A stretch of 64,000 bases of DNA, taken from AP-15 sp963772295. GTDB taxonomy: Bacteria > Pseudomonadota > Alphaproteobacteria > ATCC43930 > CGMCC-115725. The DNA is taken from the NCBI GenBank assembly GCA_963772295.1, contig CAVYWO010000015.1, forward strand, positions 372,001-436,000, given 5' to 3'. Each line of letters begins with the position of its first letter. Within the stretch, counting starts at the first letter, position 1. The notes below the pieces were generated by a model that saw only the letters and a list, made by a program, of their open reading frames with translations, was not told where the DNA came from and did no database searches. The translations under genes and the position numbers were made by a program. Below are positions 1 through 8,823 of this stretch, one piece after another.

Positions 1-90
1 GCACTTATGCGACTTTGACCTGTAGGCGCCGGATCAAAATGTCACTCGCCTGCCAATTAGAGATGACACTCCCGGGCGGATTTCCGGGGG

Positions 91-1398
91 GTGTCAAGGG
101 TGACGGTTCGGCTGATGAGCGATGGCGAGTTGAGGCGGCTCGAGGTGCTGCGAGATTTGGATCAGCGGCGGCTGACGACCGAGGCGGCAGCGCAGCTGCT
201 GAGGCTCGAGCGGCGTCAGGTATTCCGGCTGTTGAAGGCGTACCGGATCGAGGGCGCTGCTGGCCTGATTTCGAAGCGGCGTGGCGGTCCGGGCAACCGG
301 CGCAAGCCCGAGGCGCTTCGGAGCAAGGTGCTGTCGATCATTCGCGAGCAGTATTGGGACTTCGGCCCGAGCTTGGCGGCCGAGAAGCTGCGCGAGGTTC
401 ACGGGATAACGCTCGGTCGCGAGACGCTGCGGCTATGGATGGTCGAGGCCGGGCTGTGGCTCGATCGCAAGCAGCGGCGAAAGCGCGTCCACCAGCCGCG
501 CCATCGTCGCGACTGTGTCGGCGAACTGGTGCAGGTCGACGGCAGCGAGCATTGGTGGTTCGAGGACCGCGGCCCGCAATGTACGCTGCTCGTCTTCGTC
601 GACGACGCGACCAGCCGGCTGATGCACCTGCAGTTCGTCGAGAGCGAGTCGACATTCGCCTATTTCCATGCCGCCCGCGCCTATCTGGAGGCCTGGGGCA
701 AGCCGGTCGCCTTCTACAGCGACAAGCACGGGGTCTTTCGCGTCAACCACGAGGGTGCCAGCGGTGGTGACGGGATGACCCAGTTCGGGCGTGCGCTGCA
801 TGCTCTGAACATCGACATCATCTGCGCCAATTCGAGCCAGGCGAAGGGCCGGGTCGAGCGGGCGAACAAGACCTTGCAGGATCGGCTGGTCAAGGAGTTG
901 CGGCTAGCCGGCGCGCGCAGCCTGGCCGAAGGGAACGCCTTGCTGCCGGCTTTCATGGCCGACTACAACGCCCGCTTTGGCAAGCCGCCGGCGAACGCGA
1001 AGGACCTGCACCGGCCGCTGCGTGCCGGCGACGATCTGGAGGACGCCTTTGCCTGGAAGGAGGAGCGCACCCTTTCGCAAGCGCTGACGCTGCAATACGA
1101 CAAGGTGATCTTCATCCTGGAACCGAGCGACCAGGCCAAGGCGGCGATCGGCAAACGGGTCACTGTCGTCGATTATCCCGATGGCCGGCTATCAATCCGC
1201 TACAAGGGCGTCGCGCTCGCCTACCGCACCTTCGATGAGCTGCGCCACGTCCCGCAGGCTGCGATTGTCGAGAACAAGCGGCTCGGCGCCGTCCTCGCCT
1301 TCATCCGCGAGCAGCAGATCGAACGGGCAGAGGTCCGCAGCAGGAAGGCGCCGCGCCGCCGCGATCAGCGCGACGCGCGCCTATTCAAAGTCGGCTGA
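91..1398 (+). CDS. ISNCY-family DDE transposase (copy 1)
   Basis: A 435-aa transposase with an N-terminal helix-turn-helix (about residues 12-60, EAAAQLLRLERRQVFRLL) followed by an rve-type integrase core. Acidic positions that fit the DDE triad lie in VQVDGSEHWW, VFVDDATS and KGRVERANKTLQ. The C-terminal part carries the ENKRLGAVLAFI segment common in this family. I use the GTG at 91, which follows a GGGGGG run; ATG at 115 is an alternative. The length is normal for ISNCY transposases and the gene looks intact. The catalytic assignments are by family resemblance, not by alignment. Confidence 0.9.
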   Translation: MSRVTVRLMSDGELRRLEVLRDLDQRRLTTEAAAQLLRLERRQVFRLLKAYRIEGAAGLISKRRGGPGNRRKPEALRSKVLSIIREQYWDFGPSLAAEKLREVHGITLGRETLRLWMVEAGLWLDRKQRRKRVHQPRHRRDCVGELVQVDGSEHWWFEDRGPQCTLLVFVDDATSRLMHLQFVESESTFAYFHAARAYLEAWGKPVAFYSDKHGVFRVNHEGASGGDGMTQFGRALHALNIDIICANSSQAKGRVERANKTLQDRLVKELRLAGARSLAEGNALLPAFMADYNARFGKPPANAKDLHRPLRAGDDLEDAFAWKEERTLSQALTLQYDKVIFILEPSDQAKAAIGKRVTVVDYPDGRLSIRYKGVALAYRTFDELRHVPQAAIVENKRLGAVLAFIREQQIERAEVRSRKAPRRRDQRDARLFKVG

Positions 1399-1462
1399 GC
1401 GTTTTCACGAGCTGAGCAGGGCCGCCCTATACACACTCGTTACGTAACGGAATAGCGAGCCT

Positions 1463-1780
1463 ATGAAACGAGGCCCTAAGCCCTTGCGTGAAAAGGCGAT
1501 GACGACAGCCGAGCGGCAGGCCCGGTTTCGCGCGACGCACACCGACGGGATGTCCAGGATCATATACCGAAGACCCGCCGACCGGCGCAGCCGGGCGCAG
1601 CGATGGCGCGCGGCCGTGGCCGAGCTTGTCGCCTTACAGGACGATTACCGAACGTGGCTGCAGGCGCTGCCGCAGAACCTTGAGGCAAGCGCCACGGCGG
1701 AGGCGCTGCGGGCGATCTGTGATCTCGATCTTTCCGATCTCGAAAGCGTCGAGCCGCCGCGCGGCTTTGGTCGCGACTGA
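1463..1780 (+). CDS. IS passenger protein (hypothetical, copy 1)
   Basis: A 105-aa basic protein inside the element, 64 bp after the transposase stop. It begins MKRGPKPLREKAMT, has several Arg-rich segments (YRRPADRRSRAQRWR) and ends with an acidic-to-PPRGFGRD tail. Similar small proteins commonly sit beside transposases of this kind in alphaproteobacteria, but I know of no assigned role. The N-terminal charge would suit nucleic-acid binding, which is only a guess. It is duplicated exactly in the second element at 3445-3762, so it is a stable part of the IS rather than a chance open frame. Confidence 0.7.
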   Translation: MKRGPKPLREKAMTTAERQARFRATHTDGMSRIIYRRPADRRSRAQRWRAAVAELVALQDDYRTWLQALPQNLEASATAEALRAICDLDLSDLESVEPPRGFGRD

Positions 1781-1997
1781 TGCAACGGGAGCCTGCCTGT
1801 CCGCCCGGGTTCTTCTACGAGCCGAGCGTGCTGACGCCCGCTCGGTAGACAACCGGTGCGGCTGCAAGCGTCCATGCATCGGGCGGCGGTCGGGCGCTGC
1901 GCTACGCCGGGGCTGCGCGCCCGCCCGCCGCCCGCCCCCAACCGACAGTGACATTTCTAAATGGCAGAAAGAGTGACATCTCTATTTGGTGGACACA

Positions 1998-2002
1998 TGA
2001 CC
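1998..2002. repeat. 5-bp repeat TGACC shared by the tandem IS copies
   Basis: TGACC occurs at 16-20, 1998-2002 and 3980-3984, that is, before, between and after the two IS copies. This is the pattern left by tandem amplification of IS plus target duplication, or by insertion of a second copy into the duplicated target. Confidence 0.85.
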
Positions 2003-2072
2003 TGTAGGCGCCGGATCAAAATGTCACTCGCCTGCCAATTAGAGATGACACTCCCGGGCGGATTTCCGGGGG

Positions 2073-3380
2073 GTGTCAAGGGTGACGGTTCGGCTGATGA
2101 GCGATGGCGAGTTGAGGCGGCTCGAGGTGCTGCGAGATTTGGATCAGCGGCGGCTGACGACCGAGGCGGCAGCGCAGCTGCTGAGGCTCGAGCGGCGTCA
2201 GGTATTCCGGCTGTTGAAGGCGTACCGGATCGAGGGCGCTGCTGGCCTGATTTCGAAGCGGCGTGGCGGTCCGGGCAACCGGCGCAAGCCCGAGGCGCTT
2301 CGGAGCAAGGTGCTGTCGATCATTCGCGAGCAGTATTGGGACTTCGGCCCGAGCTTGGCGGCCGAGAAGCTGCGCGAGGTTCACGGGATAACGCTCGGTC
2401 GCGAGACGCTGCGGCTATGGATGGTCGAGGCCGGGCTGTGGCTCGATCGCAAGCAGCGGCGAAAGCGCGTCCACCAGCCGCGCCATCGTCGCGACTGTGT
2501 CGGCGAACTGGTGCAGGTCGACGGCAGCGAGCATTGGTGGTTCGAGGACCGCGGCCCGCAATGTACGCTGCTCGTCTTCGTCGACGACGCGACCAGCCGG
2601 CTGATGCACCTGCAGTTCGTCGAGAGCGAGTCGACATTCGCCTATTTCCATGCCGCCCGCGCCTATCTGGAGGCCTGGGGCAAGCCGGTCGCCTTCTACA
2701 GCGACAAGCACGGGGTCTTTCGCGTCAACCACGAGGGTGCCAGCGGTGGTGACGGGATGACCCAGTTCGGGCGTGCGCTGCATGCTCTGAACATCGACAT
2801 CATCTGCGCCAATTCGAGCCAGGCGAAGGGCCGGGTCGAGCGGGCGAACAAGACCTTGCAGGATCGGCTGGTCAAGGAGTTGCGGCTAGCCGGCGCGCGC
2901 AGCCTGGCCGAAGGGAACGCCTTGCTGCCGGCTTTCATGGCCGACTACAACGCCCGCTTTGGCAAGCCGCCGGCGAACGCGAAGGACCTGCACCGGCCGC
3001 TGCGTGCCGGCGACGATCTGGAGGACGCCTTTGCCTGGAAGGAGGAGCGCACCCTTTCGCAAGCGCTGACGCTGCAATACGACAAGGTGATCTTCATCCT
3101 GGAACCGAGCGACCAGGCCAAGGCGGCGATCGGCAAACGGGTCACTGTCGTCGATTATCCCGATGGCCGGCTATCAATCCGCTACAAGGGCGTCGCGCTC
3201 GCCTACCGCACCTTCGATGAGCTGCGCCACGTCCCGCAGGCTGCGATTGTCGAGAACAAGCGGCTCGGCGCCGTCCTCGCCTTCATCCGCGAGCAGCAGA
3301 TCGAACGGGCAGAGGTCCGCAGCAGGAAGGCGCCGCGCCGCCGCGATCAGCGCGACGCGCGCCTATTCAAAGTCGGCTGA
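2073..3380 (+). CDS. ISNCY-family DDE transposase (copy 2)
   Basis: A 435-aa transposase with the same protein sequence as the gene at 91-1398: helix-turn-helix N-terminus, then an rve-type catalytic core with the VQVDGSEHWW, VFVDDATS and GRVERANKTL motifs. GTG start at 2073. It is apparently intact, so either copy could supply transposase to both elements and to a composite of the two. Confidence 0.9.
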   Translation: MSRVTVRLMSDGELRRLEVLRDLDQRRLTTEAAAQLLRLERRQVFRLLKAYRIEGAAGLISKRRGGPGNRRKPEALRSKVLSIIREQYWDFGPSLAAEKLREVHGITLGRETLRLWMVEAGLWLDRKQRRKRVHQPRHRRDCVGELVQVDGSEHWWFEDRGPQCTLLVFVDDATSRLMHLQFVESESTFAYFHAARAYLEAWGKPVAFYSDKHGVFRVNHEGASGGDGMTQFGRALHALNIDIICANSSQAKGRVERANKTLQDRLVKELRLAGARSLAEGNALLPAFMADYNARFGKPPANAKDLHRPLRAGDDLEDAFAWKEERTLSQALTLQYDKVIFILEPSDQAKAAIGKRVTVVDYPDGRLSIRYKGVALAYRTFDELRHVPQAAIVENKRLGAVLAFIREQQIERAEVRSRKAPRRRDQRDARLFKVG

Positions 3381-3444
3381 GCGTTTTCACGAGCTGAGCA
3401 GGGCCGCCCTATACACACTCGTTACGTAACGGAATAGCGAGCCT

Positions 3445-3762
3445 ATGAAACGAGGCCCTAAGCCCTTGCGTGAAAAGGCGATGACGACAGCCGAGCGGCA
3501 GGCCCGGTTTCGCGCGACGCACACCGACGGGATGTCCAGGATCATATACCGAAGACCCGCCGACCGGCGCAGCCGGGCGCAGCGATGGCGCGCGGCCGTG
3601 GCCGAGCTTGTCGCCTTACAGGACGATTACCGAACGTGGCTGCAGGCGCTGCCGCAGAACCTTGAGGCAAGCGCCACGGCGGAGGCGCTGCGGGCGATCT
3701 GTGATCTCGATCTTTCCGATCTCGAAAGCGTCGAGCCGCCGCGCGGCTTTGGTCGCGACTGA
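3445..3762 (+). CDS. IS passenger protein (hypothetical, copy 2)
   Basis: Exact duplicate of the 105-aa passenger at 1463-1780, again 64 bp after the transposase stop. It is a small Arg-rich protein of unknown function, with no membrane segment or signal peptide visible. Confidence 0.7.
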   Translation: MKRGPKPLREKAMTTAERQARFRATHTDGMSRIIYRRPADRRSRAQRWRAAVAELVALQDDYRTWLQALPQNLEASATAEALRAICDLDLSDLESVEPPRGFGRD

Positions 3763-3984
3763 TGCAACGGGAGCCTGCCTGTCCGCCCGGGTTCTTCTAC
3801 GAGCCGAGCGTGCTGACGCCCGCTCGGTAGACAACCGGTGCGGCTGCAAGCGTCCATGCATCGGGCGGCGGTCGGGCGCTGCGCTACGCCGGGGCTGCGC
3901 GCCCGCCCGCCGCCCGCCCCCAACCGACAGTGACATTTCTAAATGGCAGAAAGAGTGACATCTCTATTTGGTGGACACATGACC

Positions 3985-4204
3985 GTCGCACACACCTTCG
4001 CCGCCGTCGGGCTCCTCAACAACTCAGGCGTAGAGGGAATTGATCCGCTTGCCTCGCATAGTGCCTCGCCTCTGGGTATATATTCGCGCCGATCCGGGGG
4101 AAACCCGGTTAGAAGAATCCGCCCATAACCAGCTGATGTTTTTGAAGCCGTTTTCGCGCCTTTGCGGGTGGTTAGAAGGCGCATCCTGCTGAAATATCGC
4201 GAAC
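3985..4204. other. Non-coding junction right of the tandem IS
   Basis: No credible gene. A GGTTAGAAG motif occurs twice in the same orientation (about 4108 and 4169) on either side of an AT-richer stretch, which may be the edge of a lost mobile element. Homology to the TPR/cyclase family starts abruptly at about 4210. Confidence 0.45.
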
Positions 4205-5740
4205 ATGATCTTCCAGCAGGGCACTCTGCCCGATGCCGTCTACACGTTCAAACACGCCCTGGTGCAGGACGCCGCCTACGACTCGTTGCTCAAAACGCGC
4301 AGGCAGGAGTTGCACGGGAGGATCGCTCGCGAGATCGAGGAGCGGTTCCCGACCAGTAAAGAGACCGAGCCCGAGCTGCTGGCGCACCACTACACCGAGG
4401 CGAAGCAGCCCGAGAAGGCGATCCCGCTGTGGCAGAAGGCGGGCAGCCTGGCGCTCAAGCGGTTGGCCCTCCCCGAGGCCATCGCGCACCTGAACAAGGG
4501 TCTGGAGCTGGTCGCAGCACTGCCGCCCTCGGCGGAGCGCGATGGCAATGAGCTGGGTCTACGCACCCTCTTGGGAACCACGTGGGCTGCGCTCAATTTC
4601 TGGCAAGCTCAGGAGGTCTGGGACAGCCTGCATCCCGCACTGGGACTGGCGCAGTCGCTTCGCCGCACCGATGCGCTGGTGCCGATACTCTGGGGGCTGT
4701 TCCGTCACGTGCTGAACAGGGGACGGATCGCCGAGTTGCTGCCCTGGGTCACGCAACTCATGACCGCCGCCGAGACCTACGGCGACCCGGATCTCCTTAT
4801 CGTCGGGCACCACGCCGCATTGAACGCGCATCTTTGGCTCGGTGATCCGACCAAGGCCAGGCAGCATGCCGACCGTGTGCTGGCGCTCTATAGCGAAGAG
4901 GGACACGGTCATCTAGCCCGTATTCTGAACCACGACCCGAAAACATTTGGCTTGGGCTTTTTGGCGCAATCGACCTGGATGCTCGGTTATCCCGATCAAG
5001 CCGCGAGCACCGGCGACGCCGCGCTTGAACATGCCCGTCGGCGCGGGCATCCCTTCGATCTGTGCTGGGCCCTGACCATCGGTGCCTATGTCTTCGATCT
5101 CCTTCGGGAGTTTAATGACTGGCTGAAGCGTATCGAAGAAGCCGACCGATTGGGTCGCGAAAACAGCCTACCCTTCTTCACCGAGCGCATCGTGCCTGCT
5201 TGTTCCGGAATAGCATTGATTCGCAACGGCGAAATCGTCGAAGGGGTCGCTTTGCTCCAAAAGGGCCTCGCCGAATATGAGGAGGGGGGTGGTCGCGTCA
5301 ACAATCCCCATTTCAAATCCGTGCTGGCGGCGGGCACGGCCCAACTCGGCGATCTCGCCGGGGCGCTCGGTCTGATCGACGAGGCCATCACGCAAATCGA
5401 GCGGCCGGGCTGGGAGGAGCGCCACTATTTTGCTGAAGCGCTCCGGATTAAGGGCTGGATGCTTTCGCTGAAGGGAGATCTGGAAGCGGCGGAGCGCGCC
5501 TTCATCGCCTCGCTCGACTGGGCGCGGGAGCAACAGGCGAAATCCTGGGAGCTGCGCACCGCGACCAGCTATGCGCGGCTGATGCGCCTTCAGGGCCGCG
5601 AGCGCGAAGCCCGCGACCGGCTTGCGCCCGTTTACGGCTGGTTCACCGAAGGCTTCGACACAAAGGACCTGAAAGAGGCCAAGGCGCTGCTGGAGGAACT
5701 CGAAACATCAGGTGCCCCGGCCCCGGCGCCGCGAGTTTAA
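4205..5740 (+). CDS. TPR half of a SAM-cyclase-ATPase-TPR regulator, N-terminally truncated
   Basis: A 511-aa open frame that matches only the C-terminal part of the large cyclase/ATPase proteins at 30287 and 35127. It starts within the segment equivalent to QQGTPPDAVYAFKHALVQ of the 30287 protein (about its residue 625). The end of the ATPase winged region (FKHALVQDAAYDSLL) is kept, followed by TPR-like helical repeats such as LPEAIAHLNKGLELVAALP and LEAAERAFIASLDWAREQQAKSWELR, and the closing YGWFTEGFDTKDLKEAKALLEEL. The SAM, cyclase and P-loop parts are missing. The ATG at 4205 lies at the breakpoint and has no clear ribosome-binding site. It is probably a pseudogene, though the frame is open throughout and could make a stand-alone TPR protein. 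It is closest to the 30287 copy. Confidence 0.75.
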   Translation: MIFQQGTLPDAVYTFKHALVQDAAYDSLLKTRRQELHGRIAREIEERFPTSKETEPELLAHHYTEAKQPEKAIPLWQKAGSLALKRLALPEAIAHLNKGLELVAALPPSAERDGNELGLRTLLGTTWAALNFWQAQEVWDSLHPALGLAQSLRRTDALVPILWGLFRHVLNRGRIAELLPWVTQLMTAAETYGDPDLLIVGHHAALNAHLWLGDPTKARQHADRVLALYSEEGHGHLARILNHDPKTFGLGFLAQSTWMLGYPDQAASTGDAALEHARRRGHPFDLCWALTIGAYVFDLLREFNDWLKRIEEADRLGRENSLPFFTERIVPACSGIALIRNGEIVEGVALLQKGLAEYEEGGGRVNNPHFKSVLAAGTAQLGDLAGALGLIDEAITQIERPGWEERHYFAEALRIKGWMLSLKGDLEAAERAFIASLDWAREQQAKSWELRTATSYARLMRLQGREREARDRLAPVYGWFTEGFDTKDLKEAKALLEELETSGAPAPAPRV

Positions 5741-5776
5741 TGTGCCCGGTCAGAGCCTTTCTGCACATCTCAATGG

Positions 5777-5868
5777 GTCATTGCGAGCGCAGCGAGGCAA
5801 TCTCTCAGGCGATGCTCTCATCCTCTTCGGGATTGCTTCGTCGCCCTGCGGGCTCCTCGCAATGACGG
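5777..5868. repeat. Intergenic palindromic repeat (GTCATTGCGAG type)
   Basis: Begins GTCATTGCGAGCGCAGCGAG and ends CTCCTCGCAATGACG, so the ends are complementary, with GCAATC and GATTGC forming an inner arm pair. A second copy of the same type is at 23151-23238. This is a common REP-like intergenic repeat in proteobacteria, and it lies between the truncated TPR gene and cinA. Confidence 0.75.
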
Positions 5869-5996
5869 CTTCTCGGCGTAACTCAACAGTTCCCCGCCCA
5901 ACATTTTGAACGCCGTCGATGCCGTATATGTAGTTGCTGCAATCGTCCGCCGTCTGGCGCATGATCGCGGCGCGGCGAAAAAACGGAGGTGGAGAG

Positions 5997-6482
5997 ATGC
6001 TGCAGGATCTGCTGCCGCAGGCGGAACGGATCGCCGCCCGGCTCAAGGCCAAAGGCGAGACGATAGCGATCGCCGAATCCTCGACCGGTGGGCTCGTCTC
6101 GGCGGCGCTCTTGGCGGTCCCCGGGGCCTCCGCCTATTTCATCGGCGGCGGCGTCGTCTATACGAGGCAGTCGCGCACCCAGCTGCTCGGCGTCAGCGAG
6201 GCCGAGATGGCCGGGATCACGCCGTCGACCGAGCCCTACGCGCTGCTCTTCGCCCGCAAGGTCCGGGGCCTGCTCGCCACCCATTGGGCGGTCGGCGAGA
6301 CCGGGGCCGCCGGGCCGACCGGCAGCCGCTACGGCCATGCCGCCGGACATTCCTCTATTGCCGTCGTCGGCCCCAACGGCGAGCGCTCGACGACCGTCGA
6401 GACCGGCAACAGCGATCGCCTCGACAATATGCGCGCCTTCTCGATCGCGGCACTCGACCTCCTGGAAAAAGCCCTCGGATAG
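5997..6482 (+). CDS. CinA C-terminal family nicotinamide-nucleotide amidohydrolase
   Basis: A 161-aa protein matching the stand-alone CinA C-terminal (PncC-type) family, which deamidates nicotinamide mononucleotide in pyridine-nucleotide salvage. Motifs seen are IAIAESSTGGLVSAAL (family N-terminal motif with the active-site Ser), YFIGGGVVYT, and AVGETGAAGPTGSRYGHAAG near the middle. The start is ATG 5997, preceded by GGAGGTGGAG; the frame opens further upstream but homology begins here. It stands alone, between a truncated TPR gene and leftward-transcribed deacetylases. The length is normal for the single-domain form. Cytosolic by the absence of a signal. Confidence 0.88.
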   Translation: MLQDLLPQAERIAARLKAKGETIAIAESSTGGLVSAALLAVPGASAYFIGGGVVYTRQSRTQLLGVSEAEMAGITPSTEPYALLFARKVRGLLATHWAVGETGAAGPTGSRYGHAAGHSSIAVVGPNGERSTTVETGNSDRLDNMRAFSIAALDLLEKALG

Positions 6483-6860
6483 TTCGGCGCCCGCCGTCGA
6501 AGGGCGGAGAGGCCGGGCAAGTATCGTGGCATGGTCGGATCGACGCTGTACGTCCTTCGACTGCGCGCTTCGCGCGCGCTCAGGATGAGGCGCTTTTGAG
6601 CAATGCCGTCAAAAGCTTACCTCATGGTGAGGAGCGTCCCGGCGATCCCCGGAACGCCCGCCCCCTGCGCCCGCCCGCCAGGGCGGGCGGGCCTGGGGCA
6701 GGCTCTTGGCGGGCGGCCGTCCGGGGGACGGACGCGTCTCGAACCAAGTACGGCGCAGATGCAGCGCAATTCTCATCTCTCCGCCGCTCAGGCGGCGGTG
6801 AGCGGGCGCGGCCCGCAGCCGTGCAAGGCCCAGCGTGCAAGGCCTAGTCGCCCGCGCATC
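6483..6860. other. Intergenic region with GC-rich inverted repeats
   Basis: No credible gene between cinA and the stop of the leftward deacetylase gene. It contains a GTCCTTCGA...CTCAGGATGAGG dispersed-repeat stretch (about 6551-6590). About 6648-6737 holds a strong GC-rich palindromic stretch with CGCCCGCCAGGGCGGGCG and a flanking GGAACGCCCG...CCGTCCGGGGG. The latter has a shorter relative at 13974-14018. Confidence 0.5.
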
Positions 6861-7793
6861 TCATTTCGGCGGGAAGGTGCGAAGCCAGTGCTCGGCGAGG
6901 TCGCGCCCAGTGCAGAACCATACGCGGTCATGCTTGCAGACGTGTTCCAGAAATCGGATGAGTTCCGCCGCCTTGCCGGGCCGCCCTGTGAGCCGGTCGT
7001 GCAGGCCGATGCTCATGAGCTTCGGTACTTCGACGCCTTCTTCGTAAAGGAGATCGAAGCAGTCGATCATGTATTGGGCGAAATCGATCGCGGTCGAGAA
7101 CCCCATATTCCGGTCGAATTGATTGTCGTTGGTCTCGTACGAGTATGGGACGACCAGGTGATGACGGCCGGAGATGACCTGCCAGTAGGGAAGCTCGTCA
7201 TTCAAGGCATCGCGGTCGTAGAGGAACCCGCCGGCTTCGACGAGGAGGCGCCGCGTATTGGCGCTGGGGCGTCCGTTGAACCATCCGACGGGGCCGCTTC
7301 CTGTCAGCGCCCGGATGCCGTCGACGGCGAGGCGGATGTGCTCGCGCTCGGTTGCCTCGTCGACCTCGGCATAGTCGATCCAGCGCCAACCGTGGCTGAC
7401 GATCTCGTGCCCGCCCTCGGCGAAGGCCTTGACGGCTTCGGGGCATTGCTGCAGTCCGCGGACGACGCCAAGAACGCTGACCTTGATGTCGAACTTCGCG
7501 AAGATGCGCAGCAGGCGCCAACTGCCGACGCGCGGGCCATATTCGAACACGGACTTGACCATCGGGCTGCGCCGGCCGCGATAGGCCGGGAAGCCGATAT
7601 CGGTCAGAACGTCCTCCGATCCCTCGTCGCCTTCGAGCAACGTCCGTTCCCCACCCGCCTCGAAATTGAGGTTGAGATTGACGGCGATCCGCGCGTTGCC
7701 GGGCCACTGCGGATGCGGCGGATTGGGGCCGTAGCCGTAAAAATCGCGCGGCTGTCCGGTGTCGGCGTTCCTGGCTGGCTTTGGCCTCTTCAT
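6861..7793 (-). CDS. Polysaccharide deacetylase family protein, PuuE (allantoinase)-like
   Basis: A 310-aa protein of the polysaccharide-deacetylase fold closest to the PuuE allantoinase group, which hydrolyses allantoin-type cyclic amides rather than chitin. Seen: NLNLNFEAGGE near the start, HEIVSHGWRWIDY (motif with His ligands), GWFNGRPSANTRRLL, and PYSYETNDNQF. I chose the ATG at 7793 (MKRPKPARN), since the codons upstream overlap the next gene. It follows a second, frameshifted gene of the same family (7790-8710); an ATGA at this start suggests the two were once translationally coupled. Downstream of a Liv-type binding protein, it may act on a transported nitrogen compound (inference). 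The exact substrate cannot be read from the sequence. Confidence 0.82.
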   Translation of the reverse strand: MKRPKPARNADTGQPRDFYGYGPNPPHPQWPGNARIAVNLNLNFEAGGERTLLEGDEGSEDVLTDIGFPAYRGRRSPMVKSVFEYGPRVGSWRLLRIFAKFDIKVSVLGVVRGLQQCPEAVKAFAEGGHEIVSHGWRWIDYAEVDEATEREHIRLAVDGIRALTGSGPVGWFNGRPSANTRRLLVEAGGFLYDRDALNDELPYWQVISGRHHLVVPYSYETNDNQFDRNMGFSTAIDFAQYMIDCFDLLYEEGVEVPKLMSIGLHDRLTGRPGKAAELIRFLEHVCKHDRVWFCTGRDLAEHWLRTFPPK

Positions 7794-8710
7794 CCGCGCC
7801 CTCCGACCGCTTCGCATATGGGTGTCGACTGTGCCAGTGCCGCGCGATGTCGACGCCACGGCAGATCCAGACGCGCCGGCGCGACGCGACGTAGTCGATG
7901 AACCGCTCGAGGCCGGAAGCGCGACCGGGGCGTCCCGTCAAGCGGTCGTGAACGGCGACGGTCATCATCCGCGGCGATTTCTGGCCTTCCTTGTAGAAGA
8001 AATCGAATGCCTCCCGCAGATAAGTGAAGAACTCGTTCCCGGTGACGAACCCTTGTCTCGCAGAGAAGGCGTTGTCGTTGGTCTCATAGGAATATGGCAG
8101 CACGAGATGTGGCCGATCATCGACCAGAACCCAATGGGGCAGCTCGTCGCCCAGATAGTCCTGGTCGTAAAGAAAGCCGCCTTCTTCGACGTTGAGGCGC
8201 CGCGTGTTGGCGCTGGGACGGCCGGTCAACGTGCCGAGCGGACGCGATCCGCTGGTTCGCGTGATCGCCTCGATCGCCAATCTGATGTGCGCCCGCTCGA
8301 CTTCCTCGGGGACAGGCTCATAGTCGATCCACCGCCAGCCATGGGACATGATCTCATGCCCGGCCGCGACCAGCGATCTGGCCAGGCTCGGATGCTTTTC
8401 GATGGCTGCTCCGACGCAGAGCGCGCTGATCTTGATGTCGTGTTCGGCAAAAAGGCGCAACAGCCGCCATATGCCGACCCGGCTTCCGTACTCGAAGGTT
8501 GATTTCGACCATGACATTGCGTCCATTGAGGACGCTCGTCGTGCCGTAGATGTCGGTCAGGACATCCTCCGAGCGATCGTCGCCGTAAAGGATCGATCGC
8601 TCGCCGCCGGTCTCGTAGGCCAGGACGAATTGCAAGGCGAGGTGCGCATCGCCCGGCCATTCGGGGTCGGGTGGGAATTCTCCATATCCGATCAGATCGC
8701 GTTCGCTCAT
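7790..8710 (-). pseudogene. Second PuuE-like deacetylase, frameshifted
   Basis: Homologous to the gene at 6861-7793. The N-terminal part (MSERDLIGYGEFPPD... to LNGRNVMV) is read from 8710. The rest (KSTFEYGSRVGIWRLLRLF onward, including HEIMSHGWRWIDYEP and GRPSANTRRLNVEEGG) lies in another frame. Comparing ...VMVKSTFEYG with the paralogue's MVKSVFEYG shows one extra base near 8505. The second frame has no stop at the expected end and runs out of frame into the next gene to 7198. That tail is not homologous to anything, so I end the feature at the homology limit. It could be a recent pseudogene or an assembly indel. Confidence 0.75.
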
Positions 8711-8823
8711 GAGCGGCTCCTTGACGCGAGGACGGCAGGCGACGCGGTCTCTTGTATCTCAAAGCGATAGTGGAACGGAGGCCAGCGCCCCGCTCGGCGC
8801 TTACAGCGCTCGCCCGCCGAGCA

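Larger units (their letters stand above)
21..1997 (+). mobile_element. ISNCY/IS1202-like insertion sequence, copy 1
   Basis: A 1977-bp element carrying a transposase gene and a small passenger gene. The two ends form imperfect inverted repeats. Each end starts TGT and contains two copies of an ATGTCACT-like motif, with a TGCCA-T-TTAGA core between them (left about 21-76, right about 1940-1997), which resembles a double transposase-binding site. The 5-bp sequence TGACC lies at 16-20 and again at 1998-2002, which fits a target-site duplication. The same element repeats at 2003-3979 with a period of exactly 1982 bp and no difference I could find. The ends and repeats are seen in the sequence. 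The family name is by recognition of the transposase. Confidence 0.88.
2003..3979 (+). mobile_element. ISNCY/IS1202-like insertion sequence, copy 2
   Basis: Second tandem copy in the same orientation as copy 1, with the same ends, the same two genes and the same 5-bp TGACC on both sides (1998-2002 and 3980-3984). The lack of visible divergence over about 2 kb means the duplication is recent. The DNA just to the right (from about 4210) is the broken 5' edge of a cyclase-family gene, so the IS may have taken part in its truncation. Confidence 0.88.

Noticed and set aside
7198..7789. C-terminal extension of the second deacetylase reading into the next gene
   Set aside because: It is the next gene read out of frame; homology ends near 7795, so I excluded it from the feature.
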